The position numbers and the translations under genes are program-made. 64,000 bases of DNA from Hahella ganghwensis DSM 17046 (GTDB lineage Bacteria > Pseudomonadota > Gammaproteobacteria > Pseudomonadales > Oleiphilaceae). The stretch covers positions 1-64,000 of the forward strand of contig NZ_AQXX01000126.1 in NCBI RefSeq assembly GCF_000376785.1, in the 5' to 3' direction. How positions within the stretch are numbered: the first letter of the stretch is position 1; each line of letters starts with the position of its first letter. Positions 27,440 through 35,115 of the stretch are shown here, piece after piece. The notes below the pieces were generated by a model that saw only the letters and a program-made list of their open reading frames with translations, did no database searches and was not told the origin of the DNA.

Positions 27440-27988
27440 TTATTTCTTTTCAGGGAATGTCGCAAAAAATGCTGCCAGTTTTTCGTCGACCTCCACTTGA
27501 GAGGGTAGAGACTTTCCTGAAATATCCCTCACCGTTGAGGCTTTCCAGACAACCTGATTGCTGTCCATATCGACAATATTCACCAGGAATTTTGCTTCAT
27601 TGACCGGTTCCATATAATGCTTGGTCAAATCACCTTTCCCCGTGGGAACCACCTGCTCAACAAGCCGCTGGCCTCTTTCCACCAACAGAAGATATCGAAT
27701 ACGCATCGAAGCATTTTCATCTGATGCTGGCCGATAACCTTTTTCAGTGAATACTTTTTGTATTCCTTCGTTTAGCAGAAGATAAATATCCCCTTCTCTC
27801 TGGCTGCTGTTCTCAATCACAAATCCGGAGTATCGATCAGCCGATAAGTCCTGAGACATGGCAACAACCGGCTTATGCTCTGTCGACGCGCATCCGATGA
27901 TCACCCCTTGAATCAAAATCAAGATAATAGCCTGCAGGCCCTTAATAGCAGGCACTTTCCATCTCCCATACAAATTCGGATATTTCAT
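27440..27988 (-). CDS. Hypothetical lipoprotein
   Basis: 182 residues from ATG at 27988 with AAGGAGA upstream. The long N-terminus (MKYPNLYGRWKVPAIKG) precedes a hydrophobic segment and a lipobox IIGC at about residue 33. The mature part (sheet-rich, MRIRYLLLVERGQRLVEQV; FLVNIVDMDSNQVVWKASTVRDISG) recalls the DUF4136 type of small lipoproteins, but the match is only by general pattern. Same direction and 45 bases downstream of the glycosyltransferase gene, so possibly co-transcribed. Function unknown. Confidence 0.65.
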   Translation of the reverse strand: MKYPNLYGRWKVPAIKGLQAIILILIQGVIIGCASTEHKPVVAMSQDLSADRYSGFVIENSSQREGDIYLLLNEGIQKVFTEKGYRPASDENASMRIRYLLLVERGQRLVEQVVPTGKGDLTKHYMEPVNEAKFLVNIVDMDSNQVVWKASTVRDISGKSLPSQVEVDEKLAAFFATFPEKK

Positions 27989-28032
27989 TTTTATTGTCTC
28001 CTTTGTATCCCCTGAACAACCGGCAAAGATCT

Positions 28033-29274
28033 TCAGGGGAGCATGCTGATCGCTTGTTTCAATGATTCTGTCAGAGGTTTGTTGATTTTATCCGTATTTT
28101 GATCACGGAGCTTTTCACATTGTTCTCTGATACAGGTATTTTTCAGGCACTGCATCACAAACGCTGCCACTTCATCGGGATTTTCAACCCGGGCGAGGTA
28201 TTCACCAACCCCTGCGCCCTGAGCTGCCTTACAGTTCGAAAGGTTTTCCATATGAAACGGTAATCCCAAAAAAGGTACACCATGAGACAAAGCCTGGGAA
28301 ACAATGCCTATACCGCCATTTCCGATCACTAACTGGGCTTGTGGCAAGACCACATCAAGATTCAACAACTGGTTATAAATTTCCAATCCCCTCTCTTGCC
28401 ACTCAGCCACTTTACTTACCGGCAACCCCGGGCAGGAGACAATCACTTTGCCCTTAATTCGACACAGTGCCTCCAGCACGATATCCAACTTGGGATAATA
28501 GGAGACAAGATAGGCAAGAATCACCGCCCCCTTCGACCCATCTTTTACCCTTATTGACTCATTTATTGGAGGTGATGAGAAAGGTTGGTATATAGCCTCC
28601 CCTGATCTGAAACCCGCATATATATCCAACTCTGCAAGGTGGTGAAAAATATGAACATCGGCCAGATTGATATCACTCAAAAATGCCTGCTCCGGCATTC
28701 CCAGGTCTGATCGCACCTGATTTACCGTATCCAGGCATCTTTCCTCGTTCGCGGACAACCCGTTCTGCACCAATGGCTCAAACGTTTGCCAGCAGATACA
28801 AGGCTTTCCTGCTGGCTCTAGCGCAAACCCGCTAGTGACGGTAATAATCGGCAGCCCCAATGATCTGGCAGCTAACTGCGCGGTGGGAGCATAGTTCGAG
28901 AAAAGTACATTAACCTGAAACATCTCCATGAGATGTCTCCAGGCCATGACCATCGCTTTCAGTGTACCGACGTCCCGGTAGCCTTTGAGCATCAAAGCAT
29001 CAGCCAGAGAACGCACCGGATATTTCGTCTTATACTGCGGTTGCCAGACAGGAGCCTGAACTAGAGTATCCGCATCCAGATCAAAAAACTGATGAGCCTG
29101 ATGCAGGTCTTTCAGAGACACTGCAGGTTGATAACCCAACTCGAGCAATGCCCTGTTTAAGTTTGATATCACAGCCAGATGACCTCTGCCGCCGCCAAGT
29201 TCCCAGGCGCATAAAACTTTACCCAAAACTTTACTTACCCCATTTGTTTCTTCTCTACCAACATCTATCGCCAA
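28033..29274 (-). CDS. GT1-like (UDP-glycosyltransferase superfamily) glycosyltransferase
   Basis: 413 residues. The N-terminal lobe opens with VLCAWELGGGRGHLAVISNLNRALLELGY, typical for GT-B enzymes. The C-terminal lobe has the donor site VIGNGGIGIVSQALSHGVPFLGLPFHMENLSNCKAAQGAGVGEYL, equivalent to the HCGhGT loop with N-G-G in place of H-C-G. Acceptor and sugar unknown; the product could be a glycolipid or a small molecule. The frame opens with TTG at 29274; a second TTG (29223) 17 codons later is equally possible, and no ATG exists upstream of the conserved part. Confidence 0.8.
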   Translation of the reverse strand: MAIDVGREETNGVSKVLGKVLCAWELGGGRGHLAVISNLNRALLELGYQPAVSLKDLHQAHQFFDLDADTLVQAPVWQPQYKTKYPVRSLADALMLKGYRDVGTLKAMVMAWRHLMEMFQVNVLFSNYAPTAQLAARSLGLPIITVTSGFALEPAGKPCICWQTFEPLVQNGLSANEERCLDTVNQVRSDLGMPEQAFLSDINLADVHIFHHLAELDIYAGFRSGEAIYQPFSSPPINESIRVKDGSKGAVILAYLVSYYPKLDIVLEALCRIKGKVIVSCPGLPVSKVAEWQERGLEIYNQLLNLDVVLPQAQLVIGNGGIGIVSQALSHGVPFLGLPFHMENLSNCKAAQGAGVGEYLARVENPDEVAAFVMQCLKNTCIREQCEKLRDQNTDKINKPLTESLKQAISMLP

Positions 29275-29494
29275 CTAATCTTTCGTTTAGCCAGGCAACC
29301 CTTTCGTTTAGATACTCATATCCCATTCGGCCTAAGCGACAACCGAAACATTTGTCATGATAACGAGACCCCTGTCAACTCTTTGATTCTTATTACAAAA
29401 AATTGGCAGATTTTCCATTTCCGCCTGTAGATTTCCACAGCGAAACCTATAGAATTGTCGCGTTTTCACATCCCACAAAATGGAACCGAAAGTC

Positions 29495-31159
29495 ATGTTA
29501 ATGGATAAACGAATCCCTTACGTTATTTTCACCACGGCCTTGGCTGGAAACGCCCTTGCCATTAATCCCGTTGCCGAGAACGACAACGCTACCACCATGG
29601 AAGGAGAAGCCGTCACGATCAACGTGTTGGCCAATGATACTGATCCTGATGGCGATATCATTGAAATTCAAAATTTCTCAGATCCTGCTCATGGAATAAT
29701 TGACTTTGACGGCGATGGTACTTTCACATACACACCAGAAGATGGTTTTTCTGGAACTGACAGCTTTACTTATACCATTGACTCCTTACCCGAGTATGGC
29801 GGGGAAGATTTAGGGGAAGAAGGCCCTCCACCATCAGCCGCCCGCCTGATTATAGAAGAAGAAATCGGCTCAACAGCAACAGTAACAATCATTGTTGAAG
29901 CGGCCGAACCGGAAGAACCCGTGGAACCGGAAGAGCCTGTGGAAAGAGAGCTCAGTGACTTAGAATCCGAGGTTAGCGGCCCTACCAACAAGCGTGTAGC
30001 AGCCAGCCTGGACACAGCCTGTGATGAACTTGGCCTTTCTGAGGTCACCAATGATCTGGTCGATCGCTGTAACGCCCTTTCAGACATTGCTGCAGATAAC
30101 CCAGAGCGTTTGGACGACATCATGACCCAAATCGCTCCAGAGGAGTTCCTGGCCCTGAAACGGGTTACCTCTGACTCTGCCAGAATGCAGATGGACATCA
30201 TCAATCGTCACATGCAACAACGCAAATCAGGTCACTCGCCTGTTTCTGTGTCGCTCAATGGTTATGACCTTCCCATGAACGGCGGAACAGCCGGCGATAA
30301 CAACATGCCTGAATTTGGCCTGTTTGCCAGTGCACATTACTCCGACGTAGAGCGTGACAAAACTTCCCTGGAAGCTGGTTATGATTACACGGCAACCGGG
30401 CTGACAGTGGGTGTTGACCGCCGCTTCGGTTCATCTGTGGTCGCGGGCCTTGCTGTTGGCTGGACAAATCACGAACTGGATTATGTGGAAAACGCCGGAT
30501 CAACCGATTCTGATCTGTACTCCGTGATTCTGTTCTCCACCGCAAACTGGAAAGGCGCAAACTTCAACTTTCAGGTGGGCACTGAAAGAGGCTCCTTTGA
30601 TACCCGTCGCCATGTGACCTATCAGGAACCCGCCGGCACTTTCACCAGCAGCATCAAGGGCAACACCGATGCTACACAGTACTTTTCCAGCCTGCAGGTC
30701 GATTACCCTGTTAGCATGAACGCCCTGGAACTGACCCCTTACCTGCGCGCAGATTATGTTTCGATTGAAATTGATGCGTTTGAGGAATCCGGCGGACAAG
30801 GCTATGAGCTGGCTATCGACAAGCAGAAACTGAATCAATACACACTCAAAGCCGGCTTGGATGCTTCTTATGCCATCAGCCAGGAATGGGGGGTATTGGT
30901 ACCTTACGCAGGCGTTAGCGTAGCGAGCGAAAGCACCGGCAACTATGGCACAGTGTCTTTCACCTTCATTAATGACCCGACGCAACAGTCATTTGAATTG
31001 GGTTCCGATGGCGAGGAAAGCCTCTTCTATCAACTCAGAGTGGGCACCTCTGCCGTATTGACTCAAGGTTGGTCATTGTATGGTGACTACAGCCAGATTC
31101 TGGGCTATGAAGATACCTCCGCTTATCAGATCAACGTAGGTGTGAGATACGAGCTTTAA
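29495..31159 (+). CDS. Autotransporter-barrel protein with Ig/cadherin-like repeat
   Basis: 554 residues. Signal peptide to about GNALA, then a single Ig-like tandem domain with calcium-type motifs (AENDNATTMEGEAVTINVLANDTDPDGD; DFDGDGTFTYTPEDGFSGTDSFTYTI, residues about 20-95). Next come an acidic Glu-Pro linker and a helical region with two cysteines. The last roughly 285 residues form a 12-strand autotransporter beta barrel ending in NVGVRYEL. The passenger is short, so it looks like a surface-displayed adhesin or scaffold rather than an enzyme. Met at 29495 is used; Met at 29480 and 29501 are alternatives. A strong terminator follows. Confidence 0.82.
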   Translation: MLMDKRIPYVIFTTALAGNALAINPVAENDNATTMEGEAVTINVLANDTDPDGDIIEIQNFSDPAHGIIDFDGDGTFTYTPEDGFSGTDSFTYTIDSLPEYGGEDLGEEGPPPSAARLIIEEEIGSTATVTIIVEAAEPEEPVEPEEPVERELSDLESEVSGPTNKRVAASLDTACDELGLSEVTNDLVDRCNALSDIAADNPERLDDIMTQIAPEEFLALKRVTSDSARMQMDIINRHMQQRKSGHSPVSVSLNGYDLPMNGGTAGDNNMPEFGLFASAHYSDVERDKTSLEAGYDYTATGLTVGVDRRFGSSVVAGLAVGWTNHELDYVENAGSTDSDLYSVILFSTANWKGANFNFQVGTERGSFDTRRHVTYQEPAGTFTSSIKGNTDATQYFSSLQVDYPVSMNALELTPYLRADYVSIEIDAFEESGGQGYELAIDKQKLNQYTLKAGLDASYAISQEWGVLVPYAGVSVASESTGNYGTVSFTFINDPTQQSFELGSDGEESLFYQLRVGTSAVLTQGWSLYGDYSQILGYEDTSAYQINVGVRYEL

Positions 31160-31178
31160 GCACCTGAACATTGCCCCC

Positions 31179-31214
31179 AACAAAAAAGGGCTGCACCTGC
31201 AGCCCTTTTTTGTT
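31179..31214 (+). terminator. Strong rho-independent terminator
   Basis: Perfect 16-bp arms (31179-31194 and 31199-31214) with the loop ACCT; GC core GGGCTGC/GCAGCCC flanked by A and T runs. It ends the autotransporter transcript and, being symmetrical, can also act on leftward transcription. Confidence 0.95.
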
Positions 31215-31473
31215 TAATACCACTCATCTAAATCGACCTCAAATAACGCCAAACCACCAATTCAGCGATGCCACTCGAAATGGCGCGAAGCTCTATACCA
31301 GAACATCCGGAATAAAGCGGTGGGTATCCTTGGGAGAGATCCCAAACCGGCTGAACAATTTCAGCAAACCAATAGAGGGATACTAATGAGTCTCGAGAAA
31401 AGGGCTTGATTTCCTCCTGAAGCAGAAGCCCTTCGTAAGACGCAAATCTGGCATAAAAACAAGCCTTTGCGAT
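31215..31473. other. Intergenic region with a possible gene remnant
   Basis: No intact gene. On the plus strand two overlapping frames read coding-like without a usable start: one ends GIKRWVSLGEIPNRLNNFSK at about 31384, the other ends RNKAVGILGRDPKPAEQFQQ and further to a TGA near 31410. They may be the tail of a decayed gene, but I cannot name it and chance is possible. Confidence 0.3.
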
Positions 31474-32625
31474 TTATAACTGCAACGTAATTGCTGCTCT
31501 TAGCCCTCTATCAGAACCGCCACATATGAGAGCCTTATGATTTTTCAGGTATCCTCTGACTGCACCGTGCAGAGACATACAAATAGCCACCCCCATAGAA
31601 GCGCTGCCCGTATGACCAAAATAAAGCGCCGGGGTATCCCATTCAGACTCACGCACAAAATCATAATTACTTGAAATGCGAGCCATCATTTGCCCCCACT
31701 CATTCGCTTTGAGCACTTCGCCATTTAAATCATTAATCATCAACCACTTACCTTCCGGAGCCAAGTGCGCGACGGCGGATTCAATAACTCTGGCGTACAC
31801 CCGTCCCGGCGTATCCAGCACGGGAGGCTCTTCTAACTCTTCGGAATCATCATTGGTAGCATCCACCAGCGATTCTTCCTCTACGAACAGCTCAAACGGC
31901 AAAGGGAACTCATAATCTTCAACATCATGAGCAATCGACGAGAGATATGCCAAGGGCTCTGCTTCAGACTTTGATGTCTCAAGCAACACTGCAACGGCAC
32001 CTTCACCCGGCAAAAAACCCTGAGAAACATCTGGAGTCCGAACGCGGCCGGATAGCACAAAGTCTTCAAGCGTGACTTCATCCAGATAGCTGTCAACACT
32101 GATCACCAGACAAGAGCGGGATTTTCCCTGAGTGAGAATTTGTTGTGCAGACACCAGCGCCTTGCCAATTCCTGCCCCACCTTCCTCAAAAATATAAACA
32201 GATCTACCTGAAAGCTTCAGCGGCCTGGCTTCCAACAAGTTGCTGAAACACTCACTGAACAGTTTCCGGCCAGACTTACCGGTACTTGCACACTGACGAT
32301 CCAGGGAAGTTCGCTCACATGACGCTGGAAGATTAACGATAATCGACGATTCGCCAACAGCAGCGCGAGGAAACTGCTTCACCAGATCTGCCACCGCAAG
32401 GTAAGCAAGAAAACTCAGCCTTCCATACTCCTGAAAACCCTGAACCTGGTGGCAAGGGTATCCGTTAAGCGATACGGGCATAATTTCGTCGGCGAGGGTG
32501 ACAGCCAAGGAAAGCTCCGCTGGCCTGCTCAATCCAGCCCTGGCGGCGGCACAACCATTAAGAACATCCCCCAGCGAACTAACCATACCCTTAGCGGTAA
32601 ACTTCACGTATGTAGCATCAGACAT
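31474..32625 (-). CDS. Degenerate beta-ketoacyl-synthase-like protein, T6SS-linked
   Basis: 383 residues with thiolase-fold landmarks: a FLAYLAVADLV helix, a GFLPGEGAVAVLLE loop (typical of KAS C-terminal halves) and GHTGSASMGVAI near the end. The nucleophile segment, normally containing Cys in a TAC-x-S context, reads FEEGGAGIGKALVSA and has no cysteine; the catalytic histidine loops are replaced by NDLNGEVLKANEW. So condensing activity is unlikely. Similar proteins occur near DUF2169/PAAR/T6SS genes. It starts 1 base after the Imm49-like stop, giving a two-gene unit downstream of vgrG. Role unknown. Confidence 0.75.
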   Translation of the reverse strand: MSDATYVKFTAKGMVSSLGDVLNGCAAARAGLSRPAELSLAVTLADEIMPVSLNGYPCHQVQGFQEYGRLSFLAYLAVADLVKQFPRAAVGESSIIVNLPASCERTSLDRQCASTGKSGRKLFSECFSNLLEARPLKLSGRSVYIFEEGGAGIGKALVSAQQILTQGKSRSCLVISVDSYLDEVTLEDFVLSGRVRTPDVSQGFLPGEGAVAVLLETSKSEAEPLAYLSSIAHDVEDYEFPLPFELFVEEESLVDATNDDSEELEEPPVLDTPGRVYARVIESAVAHLAPEGKWLMINDLNGEVLKANEWGQMMARISSNYDFVRESEWDTPALYFGHTGSASMGVAICMSLHGAVRGYLKNHKALICGGSDRGLRAAITLQL

Positions 32626-32626
32626 T

Positions 32627-33385
32627 CTAAAGCGCCATTGTCAGGATCTGAGGGGTATATATGTAGTCTTTTCGAACATCCAATCCGGCGGCCGGAGCAA
32701 TCTTCAGCCAGGCCAAAGCCTCAACGCTGATCGCTCGCTCAGCGGTAAACTTTTCCTTGTCCAGAGACATTGTTCCTTCAATGCCCGCATAATATTCCTC
32801 ATGCTCATTCATAAACTGTTGCATCGCATCATTAAAATCATCAGAGCTCTTTATCTTCAACGCCGAAATAAGCGCAAACCGGGCACTACCGGATTCTTCC
32901 AACGCTTCAAGCTCATTTAATGTCAAATCTATAAAGCTGCCTAACCGCGAACCAAATTTCAGCCACTGAGCAAAGAACTTTCCGTAGGTGTAATCTTCCT
33001 GGTACTCATAGTCCTCCTGGAATGCGCGATCACTATACGTGGCAATCTGAATAGCCAGATTCTCTTCACCGGCAATGTAAGCACCTAACATTGGCAGATA
33101 ATTACTGACCAATCCAAACTTAGCGAAATCCACATGAGATTTTGTCTCATCAAATAACTGCTTACATAATCGTGCAGCTTCTACATTCCGCGCAAAAAAA
33201 CCACTGACATTTGTTTGCCCCAACAACTGGCAAATCCCGAGCCAACGCAGCCTCACAACCGAATCCGCCAGAGCTCTGAAATAGCCCTCATCGCGAGCCC
33301 CAGTGGTCAAGATGTCCCGATATTGGCTTAGTCTGAACTCAAGATTTTCAGTTAAGACGTCGATTTCAACGATGGAACTTCCCAA
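32627..33385 (-). CDS. Imm49-like immunity protein (tentative)
   Basis: 252 residues, helical and acidic, no signal or membrane segment. The C-terminal region (FTAERAISVEALAWLKIAPAAGLDV then YIYTPQIL) and overall length resemble the Imm49 family of polymorphic-toxin immunity proteins; this is pattern recognition, not a proven match. Start is TTG at 33385, supported by AAGGGG seven bases upstream and an in-frame stop before it. It is translationally adjacent to the ketoacyl-synthase-like gene and lies in the effector island, but no cognate toxin is next to it. Confidence 0.5.
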   Translation of the reverse strand: MGSSIVEIDVLTENLEFRLSQYRDILTTGARDEGYFRALADSVVRLRWLGICQLLGQTNVSGFFARNVEAARLCKQLFDETKSHVDFAKFGLVSNYLPMLGAYIAGEENLAIQIATYSDRAFQEDYEYQEDYTYGKFFAQWLKFGSRLGSFIDLTLNELEALEESGSARFALISALKIKSSDDFNDAMQQFMNEHEEYYAGIEGTMSLDKEKFTAERAISVEALAWLKIAPAAGLDVRKDYIYTPQILTMAL

Positions 33386-33398
33386 TGATCAACCCCTT

Positions 33399-33634
33399 CT
33401 AGCCTTCATACTTTGCATGACACTCCTTCAGATCGAGTTCACCGAGAATTCGGGGTATCACCGCCAAGTCTTCATCATCACTGTGTTCCCATGGAAAATA
33501 AAGCATAACTCTACAAACCTTAAAGTAGGCTAACCTGAGAAGCTGCTTAAAAAGACGAACAGCATTCCAGTACACCCATTCTCCCGCTTATTTCTTATCG
33601 CCAGCTCCTTAGAGATCAAACCATGCTCAGTCAT
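33399..33634 (-). pseudogene. Frameshifted small ORF (possible immunity remnant)
   Basis: Reading leftward, ATG at 33634 opens MTEHGLISKELAIRNKREN. After a shift of one frame near 33585 the sequence continues GEWVYWNAVRLFKQLLRLAY, then FPWEHSDDEDLAVIPRILGE and LDLKECHAKYEG to a TAG at 33399-33401. Both halves look protein-coding in composition, whereas each frame alone is short. The likely explanation is a broken gene of about 78 codons between the Imm11-type gene and the Imm49-like gene. An intact short gene from GTG at 33575 (58 codons) is the alternative. Confidence 0.4.
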
Positions 33635-33705
33635 TTCGCCCAACCTAAAAAGAGATGTACTCTCTGGTATTTTTCCCGCTGTTTAATGGCATGCATCTAA
33701 GGGAG

Positions 33706-34311
33706 CTAAAAATAGTCAATTGAGTTATAGTTTTTAACTGGAATAAACCTGAGCCCATCACATCCGTGGGCCTTCCGTATATCTAACGCCAACTCTTTGG
33801 TAACGACATACAAATAAGGGTACTCAGTCAGTCGGAATATGGACGAGCCTGATTTAGTCGCAGCTGCGTTTAGTACTAGTTTATCAATATTATTAACCTG
33901 TGAAGGATCAAGAGCAGAAGTTCGTACTTTAGACTGCTGCATATCAATCCCTGGAATTGACTTCAATAAATTGGCAAGAAAATAAGACTTTTTAACAAGC
34001 TTACCCTTGGCATTTCGGATAGCAACCGGAAAAAACTCAAATTCAGAGCTGTATTGCTCCAATAGATCCTTCATCCGCTCAGAAATCACTTTTAAATGAG
34101 ATGTATTAGGAATGGAGTCCGCAAGCTTAATACCCTCATTGGGATCCAGATCAAAAACAACCCCTTCTGGAAACCAGTCTTTGGATGCCACTCCATCAGT
34201 AAGTTTCCAGTAATGCTCCTCCAGCTCCGCTGGTAGTTCACCAAGTTCAGCAAAGCTATCACTTTCGCTATCATTAACCCAACAATAATACTCCCTCTCA
34301 GGGGCGGACAT
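33706..34311 (-). CDS. Imm11 (DUF1629) family immunity protein
   Basis: 201 residues. The phrases LKVISERMKDLLEQY, FEFFPVAIRNAKGK, YFLANLLKSIPGIDMQQSKV, FRLTEYPYLYVVTKELALDIRKAHGCDGLRFIPV follow the DUF1629 pattern closely. It lies 2 bases after the stop of the AHH nuclease gene, whose last codons supply GGAGG as its ribosome site, so the two are translationally coupled. It is therefore the predicted immunity partner of the nuclease. Cytoplasmic. Confidence 0.82.
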   Translation of the reverse strand: MSAPEREYYCWVNDSESDSFAELGELPAELEEHYWKLTDGVASKDWFPEGVVFDLDPNEGIKLADSIPNTSHLKVISERMKDLLEQYSSEFEFFPVAIRNAKGKLVKKSYFLANLLKSIPGIDMQQSKVRTSALDPSQVNNIDKLVLNAAATKSGSSIFRLTEYPYLYVVTKELALDIRKAHGCDGLRFIPVKNYNSIDYF

Positions 34312-34313
34312 TA

Positions 34314-35081
34314 TTATATTCCTCCATCATCTGAATGATCGTTTAATTTTCCGGGCCCTTGCTTGATAATCCAATCCCACATCGACTGCTGATACGAGAT
34401 CAAATCCGTCAGTATTTCTTCCACAACAACTTCAGTTGGCTTACAAGGCTCTGCTTTCTTCTTACCTAATTTGGACTTTACTTTTTTAACTTCCGAGCCT
34501 GCTTTCTTATTGTATTTAGGGTGCGAACCATTGTGTTGAGGGAGACTGTGAATGACGCAATCAGACTCATATTTTGGCAAGAATATTATATTTTCACCAT
34601 GGTTAAGGTTGTAAGGCACCTTTCTCAGCAATTCCAACTGACTTTCATTAAACTCTGCTTTCTTTCCTGAAAACACCTCATTTGGAAGCATATGGTGTGC
34701 TTCACTTTGGTATGGCATATTCTGGTTATGAAAATTGAATTGTTTTCCAGCGGATGTAGTCTTGCTGTATACATACTTGTAACGACTAATATGTTCAGAT
34801 GAGCCGACAGTCGTCCCTTGAGCTCTTTTAAAACGGCTTTCCAACGCCTTCTTCAACTTAGCATTGGTTGAATCATAAACCTTCTTGCGATCAGCCTTAT
34901 TTTTAATATAGTGATAGCCATTTTTCGCGTAAGCGCCTCCCCGCCCATAAACTCCGGGATTGGCAGCCATATCACTTAAGTGTTCGGACTCTTCGCCTTC
35001 TTCTTTGGCTTTCTCCTCAAGCTTCTTCCATTTGGCTTTGAAGTTGTCATAACTTTTCTTTGACTCTGCCACGGTAGTCAT
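34314..35081 (-). CDS. AHH-family HNH/EndoVII nuclease, T6SS cargo effector
   Basis: 255 residues. Residues 1-90 are a charged helical N-terminus without PAAR or transmembrane parts. The nuclease core is at about 115-195: SEAHHMLP with the AHH motif at 128-130, NLNHGENIIFLP (158-169), and HNGSHPKYN (His184, His187). This is the AHH subgroup of HNH/EndoVII toxins, which cut DNA or RNA in the target cell. It starts 35 bases after vgrG with AAGGGTG as its ribosome site and is followed directly by its Imm11-type partner. Likely non-covalent VgrG cargo. Confidence 0.88.
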   Translation of the reverse strand: MTTVAESKKSYDNFKAKWKKLEEKAKEEGEESEHLSDMAANPGVYGRGGAYAKNGYHYIKNKADRKKVYDSTNAKLKKALESRFKRAQGTTVGSSEHISRYKYVYSKTTSAGKQFNFHNQNMPYQSEAHHMLPNEVFSGKKAEFNESQLELLRKVPYNLNHGENIIFLPKYESDCVIHSLPQHNGSHPKYNKKAGSEVKKVKSKLGKKKAEPCKPTEVVVEEILTDLISYQQSMWDWIIKQGPGKLNDHSDDGGI

Positions 35082-35115
35082 CGTAATTCACCCTTCAGCT
35101 TACTGCCAATACATC

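Noticed and set aside
33303-33533. Plus-strand frame opposite the Imm49-like gene start
   Set aside because: No ribosome site or homology-like features; the minus strand carries the better coding signal.
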